DNA of 33,962 nucleotides from an uncultured Eubacteriales bacterium (lineage in GTDB: Bacteria; Bacillota; Clostridia; Christensenellales; Aristaeellaceae), in NCBI GenBank assembly GCA_902777335.1, contig CACYTF010000036.1:1-33962 (forward strand). The letters run 5' to 3'. The notes below the pieces were generated by a model. It did not search any database. It saw nothing but the letters and a program-made list of their open reading frames with translations, and was not told the origin of the DNA. Position numbers and translations under genes: made by a program. Shown here piece by piece: positions 1-6,930 of the stretch; position 1 is the stretch's first letter, and each line of letters opens with the position of its first letter.

Positions 1-38
1 TGCTGAATGTTTCGACTTCTTCTCGTTTTATCCTTTTG

Positions 39-55
39 GTTAACACATTGTTAAC
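39..55. promoter_or_regulatory. Perfect palindrome, operator-like
   Basis: GTTAACA, a 3-nt spacer, then TGTTAAC: a perfect 7-bp inverted repeat about 60 bp upstream of the -35 box of the first gene. It could be a repressor site for that gene or belong to whatever lies left of the window. No regulator is visible to pair with it. Confidence 0.3.
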
Positions 56-115
56 TATCGCGCTCACTCTTCCTCGCTAAGTAAATGATGTCGCCCTGAC
101 TCCTCTTTCGCGGTA

Positions 116-144
116 TTGCGCATTTTCGGATTATGCGCTATAAT
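116..144 (+). promoter_or_regulatory. Sigma-70/SigA promoter of the hydrolase gene
   Basis: -35 TTGCGC at 116-121, a 17-bp spacer, and a perfect -10 TATAAT at 139-144. It is followed by the Shine-Dalgarno AGGAGGT at 166-172 and ATG at 182. This placement argues against in-frame starts upstream of 182. Confidence 0.8.
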
Positions 145-181
145 GCCCACAAAGCGACCGCGCACAGGAGGTCAAACACCG

Positions 182-982
182 ATGTACAACGCGAAGAACT
201 GCCGTTTGACCCTGCCCTGCGGCGACATGGACTACATCCGCTTCGGCACCGGCGACAAGCCGCTTGTGATGGTTCCCGGCGTCGGCGACGGGCTGAAGAC
301 GGTGAAGGGCACGGCGCTGCCCTTTGCGCTTCTGTACCGGAGCCTGGCCCGGGACTTCACCGTGTACGTGTTCAGCCGCCGGGTGACGCTCGCGCCGGGA
401 ATGACCACGCGGGACATGTCCGAGGACCTGAACGCCGCGCTGGAGGCCCTGGGGCTGAAGGCGGCGGCGGTGGTCGGCGTTTCCCAGGGCGGCATGATCG
501 CCCAGTGGCTGGCCATCGACCACCCGGACAAGGTGGGCAAACTGGTGCTGGTGGTGACGGTCCCCCGCCCGAACCCCACGCTGCAGCAGGCGGTGTCCCT
601 CTGGCTGGACATGGCCCGCCGGGGCGACTACGCCGGCATCATGCTGGACACGGCGGAGCGCTCCTATTCCGAAAAGCGGCTGCGCAAAGCCCGGCGCATC
701 TACCGCCTGCTGGGCAATTTCGGCAAGCCGAAGTCCTTCGAGCGGTTCATCCTGCAGGCCACGGCCTGCGTGAACCACGACGCGAGCGCCATGCTGGGCC
801 GCATCGCCTGCCCGACGCTGGTGATCGGCGGCGGCCGGGACAGCATCGCCACCGGCGCGGCGTCGCGGGAGCTGGCGGCGGCCATCCCGGGCAGCCGGCT
901 GTACATGTACGAGGCGCTCAGCCACGGGCTCTACGAGGAGGCCCCGGACTTCCTGACCCGCGTGGCGGATTTCTGCCGGTAG
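182..982 (+). CDS. Alpha/beta-fold hydrolase
   Basis: A 266-aa cytoplasmic alpha/beta hydrolase; substrate unknown. The nucleophile elbow GVSQGG is at residues 99-104 (Ser101), the acid candidate is Asp220 in GGGRDS and the base His248 in LSHG, spaced as in the esterase/C-C hydrolase branch. The N-terminal strand with VPGVGDG (31-37) supplies the likely oxyanion region. ATG 182 was chosen because AGGAGGT lies 9 bp upstream and the promoter -10 box ends at 144. The gene is monocistronic: its own promoter is in front and a hairpin terminator follows the stop. Families of this type include esterases, lactonases and haloperoxidase-like enzymes, and the sequence alone does not choose between them. 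Confidence 0.85.
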   Translation: MYNAKNCRLTLPCGDMDYIRFGTGDKPLVMVPGVGDGLKTVKGTALPFALLYRSLARDFTVYVFSRRVTLAPGMTTRDMSEDLNAALEALGLKAAAVVGVSQGGMIAQWLAIDHPDKVGKLVLVVTVPRPNPTLQQAVSLWLDMARRGDYAGIMLDTAERSYSEKRLRKARRIYRLLGNFGKPKSFERFILQATACVNHDASAMLGRIACPTLVIGGGRDSIATGAASRELAAAIPGSRLYMYEALSHGLYEEAPDFLTRVADFCR

Positions 983-989
983 GTCCCCG

Positions 990-1172
990 TCAATAACAAA
1001 ATCCCATGCCGTAATCCTGAAAACGGTCATGGGATTTCCTTTTGCGGTTGTACAGCTTTTTGCTCTCGACCTTTTTCGTCACCGGCGAAAACGCCCAGGT
1101 GGCGCGTCGCTCGCCGTCCAGCTGCTTCCGGGCCTTCTTGCCCAGCTTTTCCCGTGGAATGAACTGCTTCAT
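990..1172 (-). CDS. Small basic conserved hypothetical protein
   Basis: A 60-aa, strongly basic protein with an ATG start and GAGGAGGT 7 bp upstream. It is rich in Lys/Arg with the segment RATWAFSPVTKKVESKK in the middle and an aromatic C-terminus (YGMGFCY). It resembles small uncharacterised proteins of Clostridia, from memory only. It sits 3 bp downstream of the preceding small gene on the same strand, so the two form an operon. Its 3' end overlaps the terminator hairpin of the convergent hydrolase. The charge suggests RNA or DNA binding, but no domain is recognised. Confidence 0.65.
   Translation of the reverse strand: MKQFIPREKLGKKARKQLDGERRATWAFSPVTKKVESKKLYNRKRKSHDRFQDYGMGFCY
999..1043 (+). 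terminator. Rho-independent terminator of the hydrolase gene
   Basis: AAATCCCATG (999-1008) pairs with CATGGGATTT (1028-1037), with an additional CCG/CGG inner pairing, followed by TTTCCTTTT. The stem lies inside the last codons of the convergent small gene, so the two genes share this DNA. Confidence 0.7.
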
Positions 1173-1175
1173 GCC

Positions 1176-1484
1176 TCATACCTCCTCGTCCGGTTCCTGC
1201 TTCTGCCAGTACAGCCGCGCGCTGTAGCGCGCCTGCGCCTCCAGGCTCTCCTTCCGCTCCCGCCAGGCTTCGATCTCGGCGCAGATGGCCAGCATCTCGT
1301 CCACCAGCATCTCCTCGCTGCGCGGCTTCGCCTGGCGGACGTACGACGCCATCCGGTCGATGGCCTTCGGGCTCTTCAGCTGCCGGGCCATCAGCTCGGC
1401 CAGCTCCGCGGAAAACCCCAGCGCCGTCACCTCGGCCACCAGCCCGTCCCTGGCCCGCGCCCAGATCTGTTGATTCAGCGTCAT
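1176..1484 (-). CDS. Conserved hypothetical protein, helical
   Basis: A 102-aa, largely helical acidic protein with no recognised domain. Notable stretches are LGFSAELAELMARQLKSP near the N-terminus and a charged helix around residues 60-85 (AEIEAWRERKESLEAQAR). ATG 1484 was chosen because GGAGG lies 8 nt upstream; the upstream in-frame ATG at 1490 abuts the Shine-Dalgarno. The first gene of a two-gene unit, it is driven by a consensus promoter at 1515-1543. Conserved pairing with the 60-aa gene is expected but not verifiable here. Confidence 0.65.
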   Translation of the reverse strand: MTLNQQIWARARDGLVAEVTALGFSAELAELMARQLKSPKAIDRMASYVRQAKPRSEEMLVDEMLAICAEIEAWRERKESLEAQARYSARLYWQKQEPDEEV

Positions 1485-1514
1485 ACACATCCCCTCCGGT
1501 AGCGTCGCCGGATG

Positions 1515-1543
1515 ATTATAGCACATTTGAGCCCGCATTGCAA
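1515..1543 (-). promoter_or_regulatory. Promoter of the two small genes
   Basis: On the minus strand: -35 TTGCAA (1538-1543), 17-bp spacer, -10 TATAAT (1515-1520), about 30 bp upstream of ATG 1484. Confidence 0.8.
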
Positions 1544-1553
1544 CGCCAAAAAC

Positions 1554-1619
1554 CTGTCACGGGGACGGTCCTTTTGACAGCTTTTCCTGTCACCGGGACG
1601 GTCCTTTTGACAGCTTTTT
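1554..1619. repeat. Two tandem 33-bp repeat units
   Basis: Two adjacent units (1554-1586, 1587-1619), each starting CTGTCAC, with a GGGACGGTCC core, then TTTTGACAG and a T-rich tail. Each unit is an imperfect hairpin (CTGTCA pairs with TGACAG; GGAC with GTCC). The same unit with the same 33-bp period recurs at 9983-10054. The array lies between msrA (3' end) and the promoter of the small genes. Confidence 0.8.
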
Positions 1620-1645
1620 CTGCCAAAAGGGCCGCCCGCCCCGTG

Positions 1646-2140
1646 TCAACGTCCGGCGCCGAACATGGCCCTGGGTATGTGGCAGTAGCCCCCGGGGTTC
1701 TTGTCCAGGTACTTCTGGTGGTATTCCTCGGCGCTGAAGAAGTTCTTCAGTGGCAAAAGCTCCACCGCCAGCTTTGCGCCCAGCCTGGCTTCCTGGGCCG
1801 CATACACAGCCTCGATCTCCGGCAGCTGCCCCGCGTCGGTATAATAGATGCCGGTGCGATACTGTATGCCCTCGTCGTGCCCCTGCTTGTTCACCGACAG
1901 CGGGTCAATGACCACAAAGAAGCGCTCCAGCAGCCCGGTCAGCGGGATCACGCCGGGGGCGTAGTCCACCCGCAGCGTCTCGGCGTGGCCGCTGTCGGCG
2001 CACACGTCCTGATAGCTGGGCGCCGCGTCCGGCCCGTTGGCGTAGCCCACCTCGGTGCGGACCACGCCGTCAAACTGGTCGAAGTACTTCTGCATGCCCC
2101 AGAAGCACCCGCCCGCCAGGTAGATCGTCTGTGTGTTCAT
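1646..2140 (-). CDS. msrA: Peptide-methionine (S)-S-oxide reductase MsrA
   Basis: A cytoplasmic repair enzyme that reduces the S-epimer of methionine sulfoxide in proteins, using thioredoxin. The catalytic motif GGCFWG is at residues 10-15 (Cys12), followed by the MsrA-typical segments EVGYANG and YHQKYL. A C-terminal NPGGYC (Cys153) is a candidate resolving cysteine. The 164-aa length is normal. ATG 2140 was chosen because GGAGG lies 8 nt upstream; the GTG at 2149 overlaps that Shine-Dalgarno. It begins 15 bp after the stop of the DUF1848 gene and is probably co-transcribed with it. Confidence 0.95.
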   Translation of the reverse strand: MNTQTIYLAGGCFWGMQKYFDQFDGVVRTEVGYANGPDAAPSYQDVCADSGHAETLRVDYAPGVIPLTGLLERFFVVIDPLSVNKQGHDEGIQYRTGIYYTDAGQLPEIEAVYAAQEARLGAKLAVELLPLKNFFSAEEYHQKYLDKNPGGYCHIPRAMFGAGR

Positions 2141-2155
2141 GCCATGCACCTCCGT

Positions 2156-3085
2156 CTATAACAGCATGCTGAGCTGGCCGTCGCGCCAGCTCCTTTGTTT
2201 CGCGTCGCGCACCTGGTCGTCCGGCATCAGATGGCCGACCAGCAGCGGGGATGCGGGGTCGTGCCGGGCCATGTTGGCGCGGACGGTCCTCGCGTCATAA
2301 TTGGCGTAGCAGTAACGGCACAGGTGGCCGCAGGTGTTGTACGCGCCGATGTCGCCGCCCAGGTAGCAGGCGCACTCCTTCCGCGCGGGCGTCCAGGCGG
2401 GGGCCTTCAGGCGGCAGCCCAGCGCCCTTTCATACATGGCCAGGGTCATGCAGCCGCCGCAGTCCGCGCCGAACGGGGCCAGCTCGTCCCCCTCCGCGCA
2501 GGGGCGAACGGTCATGCCGCACTGCCGCGCGATGTCGACGAACGCCCGGCCCAGCGTCAGCCGGTCCTCCCGGCCCACCGCCCGGGCCTCGGGGAAATTG
2601 CGCCGCGTCTTCTCATACAGGTCGATGAAGCTGATCACGGCATCATGGGTATAGCCCGCCAGCGCCCGCGCCATGGCCTCGAAGGCCCGCAGGTGGCGCT
2701 CCGCCGGCCAGGCGTCGCTGACGAATACCGGGTCGTACCGCCAGCCCACGCGGTCCGGGCCGACGATGTCCGACAGCCGCCGGAAGTCCTCCAGCACCCG
2801 CCGCTTGTCCGGCACCCGGGGCTCGATCTCCGGCCCATAGGGCGTTACGGTGACGTACCAGAACTGACCGTAGGGCTTCAGCAGGTCCATCCGCGGCAGC
2901 ATCGGCGCGGGATTCTTGGTGCAAAAGCCGATCAGGTCCACCACGTCCGGCGACAGGCTGTACCGGGTGACCGATTTCGGGTTGTAGGGGTTGCGCACCA
3001 GCACGAAGCCTGCCCTCAGCCGGTTCTCGAACCACTCGGCATAGAAGGCGGGAATGTCCGTGCGCTGTCCGGTGTTGACGATCAT
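2156..3085 (-). CDS. DUF1848 family protein with Fe-S-like cysteine cluster
   Basis: A 309-aa protein of the uncharacterised DUF1848 family. Hallmarks are the N-terminal RTDIPAFYAEWFENRLRAG, a TIM-barrel-like middle (QFWYVTVTPYGPEIEP; GWRYDPVF) and a C-terminal cysteine cluster (CAC, then CGHLCRYCYAN). The family description likens that cluster to the Fe-S motif of radical SAM proteins. An additional DCGGC lies upstream. ATG 3085 is preceded by AAGGGG. The gene lies just 22 bp beyond the terminator that ends the upstream transport gene and has no obvious promoter of its own. msrA follows, so an oxidative or redox context is possible. Reaction unknown. Confidence 0.85.
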   Translation of the reverse strand: MIVNTGQRTDIPAFYAEWFENRLRAGFVLVRNPYNPKSVTRYSLSPDVVDLIGFCTKNPAPMLPRMDLLKPYGQFWYVTVTPYGPEIEPRVPDKRRVLEDFRRLSDIVGPDRVGWRYDPVFVSDAWPAERHLRAFEAMARALAGYTHDAVISFIDLYEKTRRNFPEARAVGREDRLTLGRAFVDIARQCGMTVRPCAEGDELAPFGADCGGCMTLAMYERALGCRLKAPAWTPARKECACYLGGDIGAYNTCGHLCRYCYANYDARTVRANMARHDPASPLLVGHLMPDDQVRDAKQRSWRDGQLSMLL

Positions 3086-3106
3086 GGCCTGCCCCTTCCG
3101 TTCCCC

Positions 3107-3135
3107 AAAAACGGCCCTGCCTTTCGGCAGGACCG
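3107..3135 (-). terminator. Rho-independent terminator after the solute-binding protein gene
   Basis: On the minus strand CGGTCCTGCC-GAAA-GGCAGGGCCG forms a 10-bp stem with one mismatch and a GNRA-type loop, followed by TTTTTG. It ends the ABC transporter transcript 24 bp after the stop at 3159. Confidence 0.85.
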
Positions 3136-3158
3136 CTCTTTGAAGCCTATTGTGGATA

Positions 3159-4751
3159 TTACAGGTTGCCGGGATACACGCCGCGGAAGTTGCCGGCCTG
3201 ATAGGCGGCGCGGAACTCCTCGATCATCTCGGCGGCGCCGGAATCCAGGGTCTCCTGGATGTACTGATCGTAGGTCTCGTCGAAGGCGTCGGCGTCGCAG
3301 GCCACCACGGCAGCCAGGAACTCGCCCTGCTTGCTCTTGACGGTGGCGCCGTAGTCGGTCTCGGCCTGAATGGCCACCGGGAAGCTGATCTGCGTCCAGG
3401 CGTCGCTCAGGGAGTCGGCGTAGGAGGCCTTCACGTCCTCTTCATAGCCCTTGAAGGGCAGCGCCAGCGCGGCGGCGTTCTTGGCGTCGTCGCCATAGCA
3501 CAGGCCGTTGGAGATGAAGCAGATGTCGCCGGCGTGCATCTTGTTCTCGTCCGGCACGTCGTCAGCGCTCTTCACGCCATAGGGGATGCCGTCCTCGTTC
3601 AGGCCCTCGTAGTTGACGCCCTCGAGGCCGTTCTGCATCGCGAACATGTTCTCCGGAATGGCCATCCAGTCGAGGTACTTCATGGCGGCCACGGCGACTT
3701 CCTCGCTGGTGGTCTTCGGGATGATGATGCTCAGGCCGGCGGGCGCGTAGATGTCATGCAGGTGCTTGCCGCCCAGGCTGTCGTTCTGGAAGGGGTTCAC
3801 GGTGACCCAGTGCGCGCCCTCCACGTTCTTTTCCATCTCGATCTCGTAGTTCTTGTCGGTGCGCCAGGGCTGGTCGGGCTGCTGGGAGAAGAAGCCGTTG
3901 TAGCCCATGATCAGCGCGGTGTCGTTGGCCTCGTCGTTGTCGGTCAGGGCGAAGGTCTCGGGGATCAGGCCCTCGTGATACAGCGTGTTCAGCCAGCGGA
4001 AGCCCTCCTTGGCGCCGGGCAGCATCTCGGGCGTGCGGGCGTTGGCGAACCAGTCTTCCTCGGAAACCTGGCTGAAGTCCACCCACGCGTCGGTGAAGCG
4101 CCGCACGTTGAACAGCGGGTCGGGCGCATAGATGCCGAAGGAGAAGGGCACGGTGTTCTCACCAGCCAGCTGGGCCTCCTTGGCCGCGCGCAGATAGGCG
4201 GTGAACTCGTCGATGGTGGTGGGCTTTTCCATGTTCAGGGCCTTCAGCCAGTCCTCGCGGATGAAGTTGCCCACGTTGGCGCGGGAGATACGGCGGGCGG
4301 GGAGGTACCACTGCTCGGGGGTGCCGTCGCCGTCGTGATCGCTCTGGCCGTAGGTCAGCAGCTCGTCGCCCAGGAAGGCCTTCAGGTTGGCGCCGTATTC
4401 ATTCACCAGGTCGTCCAGCTGCCAGATGCCCTCGTCGTCGATGCACTGCTGCACCAGACCGCCGTTATAGGTCACGCAGATGTCGGGCGCGGTGCCGCCG
4501 GCCAGCGCGGTGGTCAGCAGGTCGCCCTCGGTCCAGCGGGCGAAGGACACGAACTCCAGCTTGATGTGGTTGGGATCGCCGAAATGCTCCTGGGCGTAGT
4601 GCAGCTGCCAGCAGTTGGTCACGTCCAGGCCGGTGATCTCGCGGTCGTAGGTCTCCACCCGCAGGGTGATCCAATCCTCTTCCGCAATCGCGGCGGTCGC
4701 CAGGCCCAGCAGCATTGCCAGAGCCAGCAGGATAGACAGGGTCTTCTTCAT
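3159..4751 (-). CDS. ABC transporter extracellular solute-binding protein (family 1, LplA-like)
   Basis: A 530-aa extracytoplasmic sugar- or oligosaccharide-binding protein. Signal peptide residues 1-23 (MKK, hydrophobic core, AIA cleavage site before EE). There is no lipobox cysteine, unusual for a monoderm solute-binding protein. The mature part has the features of large family-1 binding proteins that accompany LplB/YtcP permeases (TALAGGTAPDICVTYNG, EDWLKALNM, NGFFSQQP). ATG 4751 follows an AAAGGAGTGG Shine-Dalgarno. It is last in the operon, 48 bp after the YtcP-type permease, and is followed by a strong terminator. The ligand is not readable from sequence; nearby Gfo/Idh and TIM-barrel enzymes suggest a plant or host glycan product. 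No ATPase gene is in the window, so a shared MsmK-type ATPase elsewhere is inferred. Confidence 0.92.
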   Translation of the reverse strand: MKKTLSILLALAMLLGLATAAIAEEDWITLRVETYDREITGLDVTNCWQLHYAQEHFGDPNHIKLEFVSFARWTEGDLLTTALAGGTAPDICVTYNGGLVQQCIDDEGIWQLDDLVNEYGANLKAFLGDELLTYGQSDHDGDGTPEQWYLPARRISRANVGNFIREDWLKALNMEKPTTIDEFTAYLRAAKEAQLAGENTVPFSFGIYAPDPLFNVRRFTDAWVDFSQVSEEDWFANARTPEMLPGAKEGFRWLNTLYHEGLIPETFALTDNDEANDTALIMGYNGFFSQQPDQPWRTDKNYEIEMEKNVEGAHWVTVNPFQNDSLGGKHLHDIYAPAGLSIIIPKTTSEEVAVAAMKYLDWMAIPENMFAMQNGLEGVNYEGLNEDGIPYGVKSADDVPDENKMHAGDICFISNGLCYGDDAKNAAALALPFKGYEEDVKASYADSLSDAWTQISFPVAIQAETDYGATVKSKQGEFLAAVVACDADAFDETYDQYIQETLDSGAAEMIEEFRAAYQAGNFRGVYPGNL

Positions 4752-4799
4752 GTTGTGTCCACTCCTTTGATTATATTCACCGCCACCCGGCGGCAGGAT

Positions 4800-5714
4800 T
4801 CATCCCTTGATGGCGCCGATGGTGACGCCCTTGACGAAGTAGCGCTGCACGAACGGATACACCACCAGTATCGGCAGCGTGGCGAATATGATGGTGGCCG
4901 GCTCGATGGATTCCGACACGCTGGTGGCCACCGTGGTGGTACCGCCCTCCATGGCGGCGATGTCCACCGCCTGCGAGCCCTTGATGATGTGGTACAGCTT
5001 CAGCTGCAGCGGCTGGTAGGCCTTGTTGCTGATGTAGTACAGCGCGTCCTGGAAGCTGTTCCACTTGCCCACCGCGTAGAACAGCGTCAGCGTGGCCAGA
5101 GAGGCCATCGACAGCGGCAGGTAGATGCGCAGCAGCACCTGGAAGTCGTTCGCGCCGTCGATGACGGCCGCCTCCTCCAGCTCCTTGGGCAGCGCCGCGA
5201 AGAAGCTCTTGAGGATGATCATGTTGTAGGTGGACAGCATGCCCGGCAGGATCAGCGCCCAGGGCGTGTCCAGCAGGCCCAGCTCCTTGATGTTCAGGTA
5301 GATCGGAATCGTGCCGCCGGAGAAGTACATCGTGAACAGCGCCAGGAAGTTGAAGAACTTCCGGCCCCGCAGGCGCCTCTTGGTCAGCGGGTAGGCCATC
5401 AGCACCGTCAGCACCATCGCCAGCGACGTGTAGGCCACGGTGATGCCCACCGTGAAGAACAGGCTGCGGATCATGGCCGGATCGGCGAATATCGCCTTGT
5501 AGGCCGTGAACTCCATTTCCACCGGCCAGAACGACACCTTGCCGCTGAGGATCGCCGACTTGGAGCTTAAGGAGATGGCCGCCACGTTCACAAACGGCAG
5601 CAGGCACGTCAGGCTGATCAGTATGATGATGACGGACAGTATGATCTGCGGGCCCGTCCACTTGCCCTTCTTGTCCTCGCGATAGACCAGCTCGGAAGGA
5701 TCGACTTTGCTCAT
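4800..5714 (-). CDS. Carbohydrate ABC transporter permease, YtcP/AraQ-type
   Basis: A 304-aa inner-membrane permease of the MalG branch with about six transmembrane segments, the first at roughly residues 26-48. The cytoplasmic EAA loop reads EEAAVIDGANDFQVLLRIYLP, the ATPase-docking site. The C-terminal FVKGVTIGAIKG is typical of YtcP-like permeases. ATG 5714 was chosen over the GTG at 5723 because AAGGGGG, which starts at the stop codon of the upstream permease, is 9 nt away; the two permease genes are therefore translationally coupled. It pairs with the LplB-type permease to form the channel for the downstream binding protein. Confidence 0.93.
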   Translation of the reverse strand: MSKVDPSELVYREDKKGKWTGPQIILSVIIILISLTCLLPFVNVAAISLSSKSAILSGKVSFWPVEMEFTAYKAIFADPAMIRSLFFTVGITVAYTSLAMVLTVLMAYPLTKRRLRGRKFFNFLALFTMYFSGGTIPIYLNIKELGLLDTPWALILPGMLSTYNMIILKSFFAALPKELEEAAVIDGANDFQVLLRIYLPLSMASLATLTLFYAVGKWNSFQDALYYISNKAYQPLQLKLYHIIKGSQAVDIAAMEGGTTTVATSVSESIEPATIIFATLPILVVYPFVQRYFVKGVTIGAIKG

Positions 5715-5727
5715 GCCACGCACCCCC

Positions 5728-6690
5728 TTACCAAATGCCGTCTTCGCCCAGCTGCCTGGACACGATGTTGGCGGCGGAGATCAGCACCAGGCCCACCAGC
5801 GACTGGAACAGGCCGATGGCCGTGGCGCGTTCGAACTTGGAATTGGTGATGCCCGTGCGGTACACGAACGTCGAGAGCACGTCGCAGTACTTGCGCACCT
5901 GCGGGTTGCCCAATATCTGCGGCCGGTCGAAGCTGATGTTCATCATCTGGCCCACGCTGAGGATCAGCAGCACCACGATGGTGGAGCGGATGCCCGGCAG
6001 CGTCACGTGCCAGATCTGCTGCATCTTGTTCGCGCCGTCGATCTTGGCCGCCTCGAACAGCTCCGGGTTGATGCCGGTGATGGCGGACAGGTACAGTATC
6101 GTGCCCCAGCCCATGCCCTGCCACACGCCCACCAGCGTGTAGGTGGCCTGCCAGTGGGGTCCGCTGCTCAGGAACGGTATGCTCTTGTCGATCACGCCCC
6201 ACCTTAAAAGCGTGGCGTTGATGATGCCCGTCTTGGGCGAGAAGATCTGCAGCACCATGCCGCCGATGATGATCCACGACAGGAAATGCGGCAGGTACAG
6301 AAGCGTCTGGGAAACCTTCTTCAGGCCCACGCTCTTCATCTCGTTGAGCATGATGGCCAGCACGATGGGCACCGGGAAGCCCACCACCAGGCCCAGGAAG
6401 TTCAGCCACAGCGTGTTGCGCAGCGCGTACTTGAAGTCGGCCATGCCCATGGTGAAGCGGAAGTTCTCCAGCCCCACCCACTTGCTGCCCCACATGCCCT
6501 TGAACATGTTGTACTTCTGGAACGCGATCAGCACGCCGACCATCGGCTTGTAGCAGAAGATCAGGTAGAACGCGATGGGCAGTATCAGCATCACGTACAG
6601 CCGCCAGTCCCTGCGCAGCCACCCCTTCTGGTGGTTGTTCGCCGGCGGCACGAACGTCTTTCTCTGGACGGAGTTTGTATACATCGACAT
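5728..6690 (-). CDS. Carbohydrate ABC transporter permease, LplB-type
   Basis: A 320-aa membrane permease of the MalF/LplB branch with about six transmembrane segments. The LplB-like N-terminal segment (RRDWRLYVMLILPIAFY) is followed by the EAA loop FEAAKIDGANKMQQIWHVTLP. ATG 6690 was chosen because GGGAGGA lies 8 nt upstream; the longer form starting at 6717 has no ribosome site. It is the first gene of the permease-permease-binding protein operon. A TATAAT lies about 70 bp upstream but has no good -35 box. Confidence 0.93.
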   Translation of the reverse strand: MSMYTNSVQRKTFVPPANNHQKGWLRRDWRLYVMLILPIAFYLIFCYKPMVGVLIAFQKYNMFKGMWGSKWVGLENFRFTMGMADFKYALRNTLWLNFLGLVVGFPVPIVLAIMLNEMKSVGLKKVSQTLLYLPHFLSWIIIGGMVLQIFSPKTGIINATLLRWGVIDKSIPFLSSGPHWQATYTLVGVWQGMGWGTILYLSAITGINPELFEAAKIDGANKMQQIWHVTLPGIRSTIVVLLILSVGQMMNISFDRPQILGNPQVRKYCDVLSTFVYRTGITNSKFERATAIGLFQSLVGLVLISAANIVSRQLGEDGIW

Positions 6691-6760
6691 AGCGCCAGTC
6701 CTCCCTGTGGGCGTCAAGGCATCCCGATAGTCTCCCGATATTGCGCCATTTATACCCTGT

Positions 6761-6766
6761 ATTATA
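6761..6766 (-). promoter_or_regulatory. Candidate -10 box for the transporter operon
   Basis: TATAAT on the minus strand in a short AT-rich stretch about 70 bp before ATG 6690. No convincing -35 hexamer lies 16-18 bp upstream, which would fit an activator-dependent promoter. The AraC-type gene at 9066 is a candidate activator (inference). Confidence 0.4.
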
Positions 6767-6853
6767 GCGTAAACATCAGGTTATGTGTGCTCAATTATTG
6801 ATGTATTATCCTCATCGGTTGCGCATTTTCCCATGCTGCGCTTCCCGTTGCTC

Positions 6854-6930
6854 CTGTTCCCTGTTCCCTGTTCCCTGTTCCCTGCTCCCTGTTCCCTGTT
6901 CCCTGTTCCCTACTCCCTACTGCCTACTGC
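6854..6930. repeat. Heptad tandem repeat, 11 units
   Basis: Eleven 7-bp units: seven CTGTTCC and one variant CTGCTCC, then CTACTCC and two CTACTGC. The last unit contains the stop codon of the minus-strand oxidoreductase gene (TAG at 6924-6926). A short related array sits at the stop codon of an unrelated gene at 11448-11468. The array fills the intergenic space between the oxidoreductase and the transporter promoter region. Confidence 0.9.

Noticed and set aside
3150..5570. An 806-codon plus-strand frame opposite the transporter genes
   Set aside because: Repetitive Val/Gly/His-rich translation antisense to well-supported transporter genes. It is a shadow.
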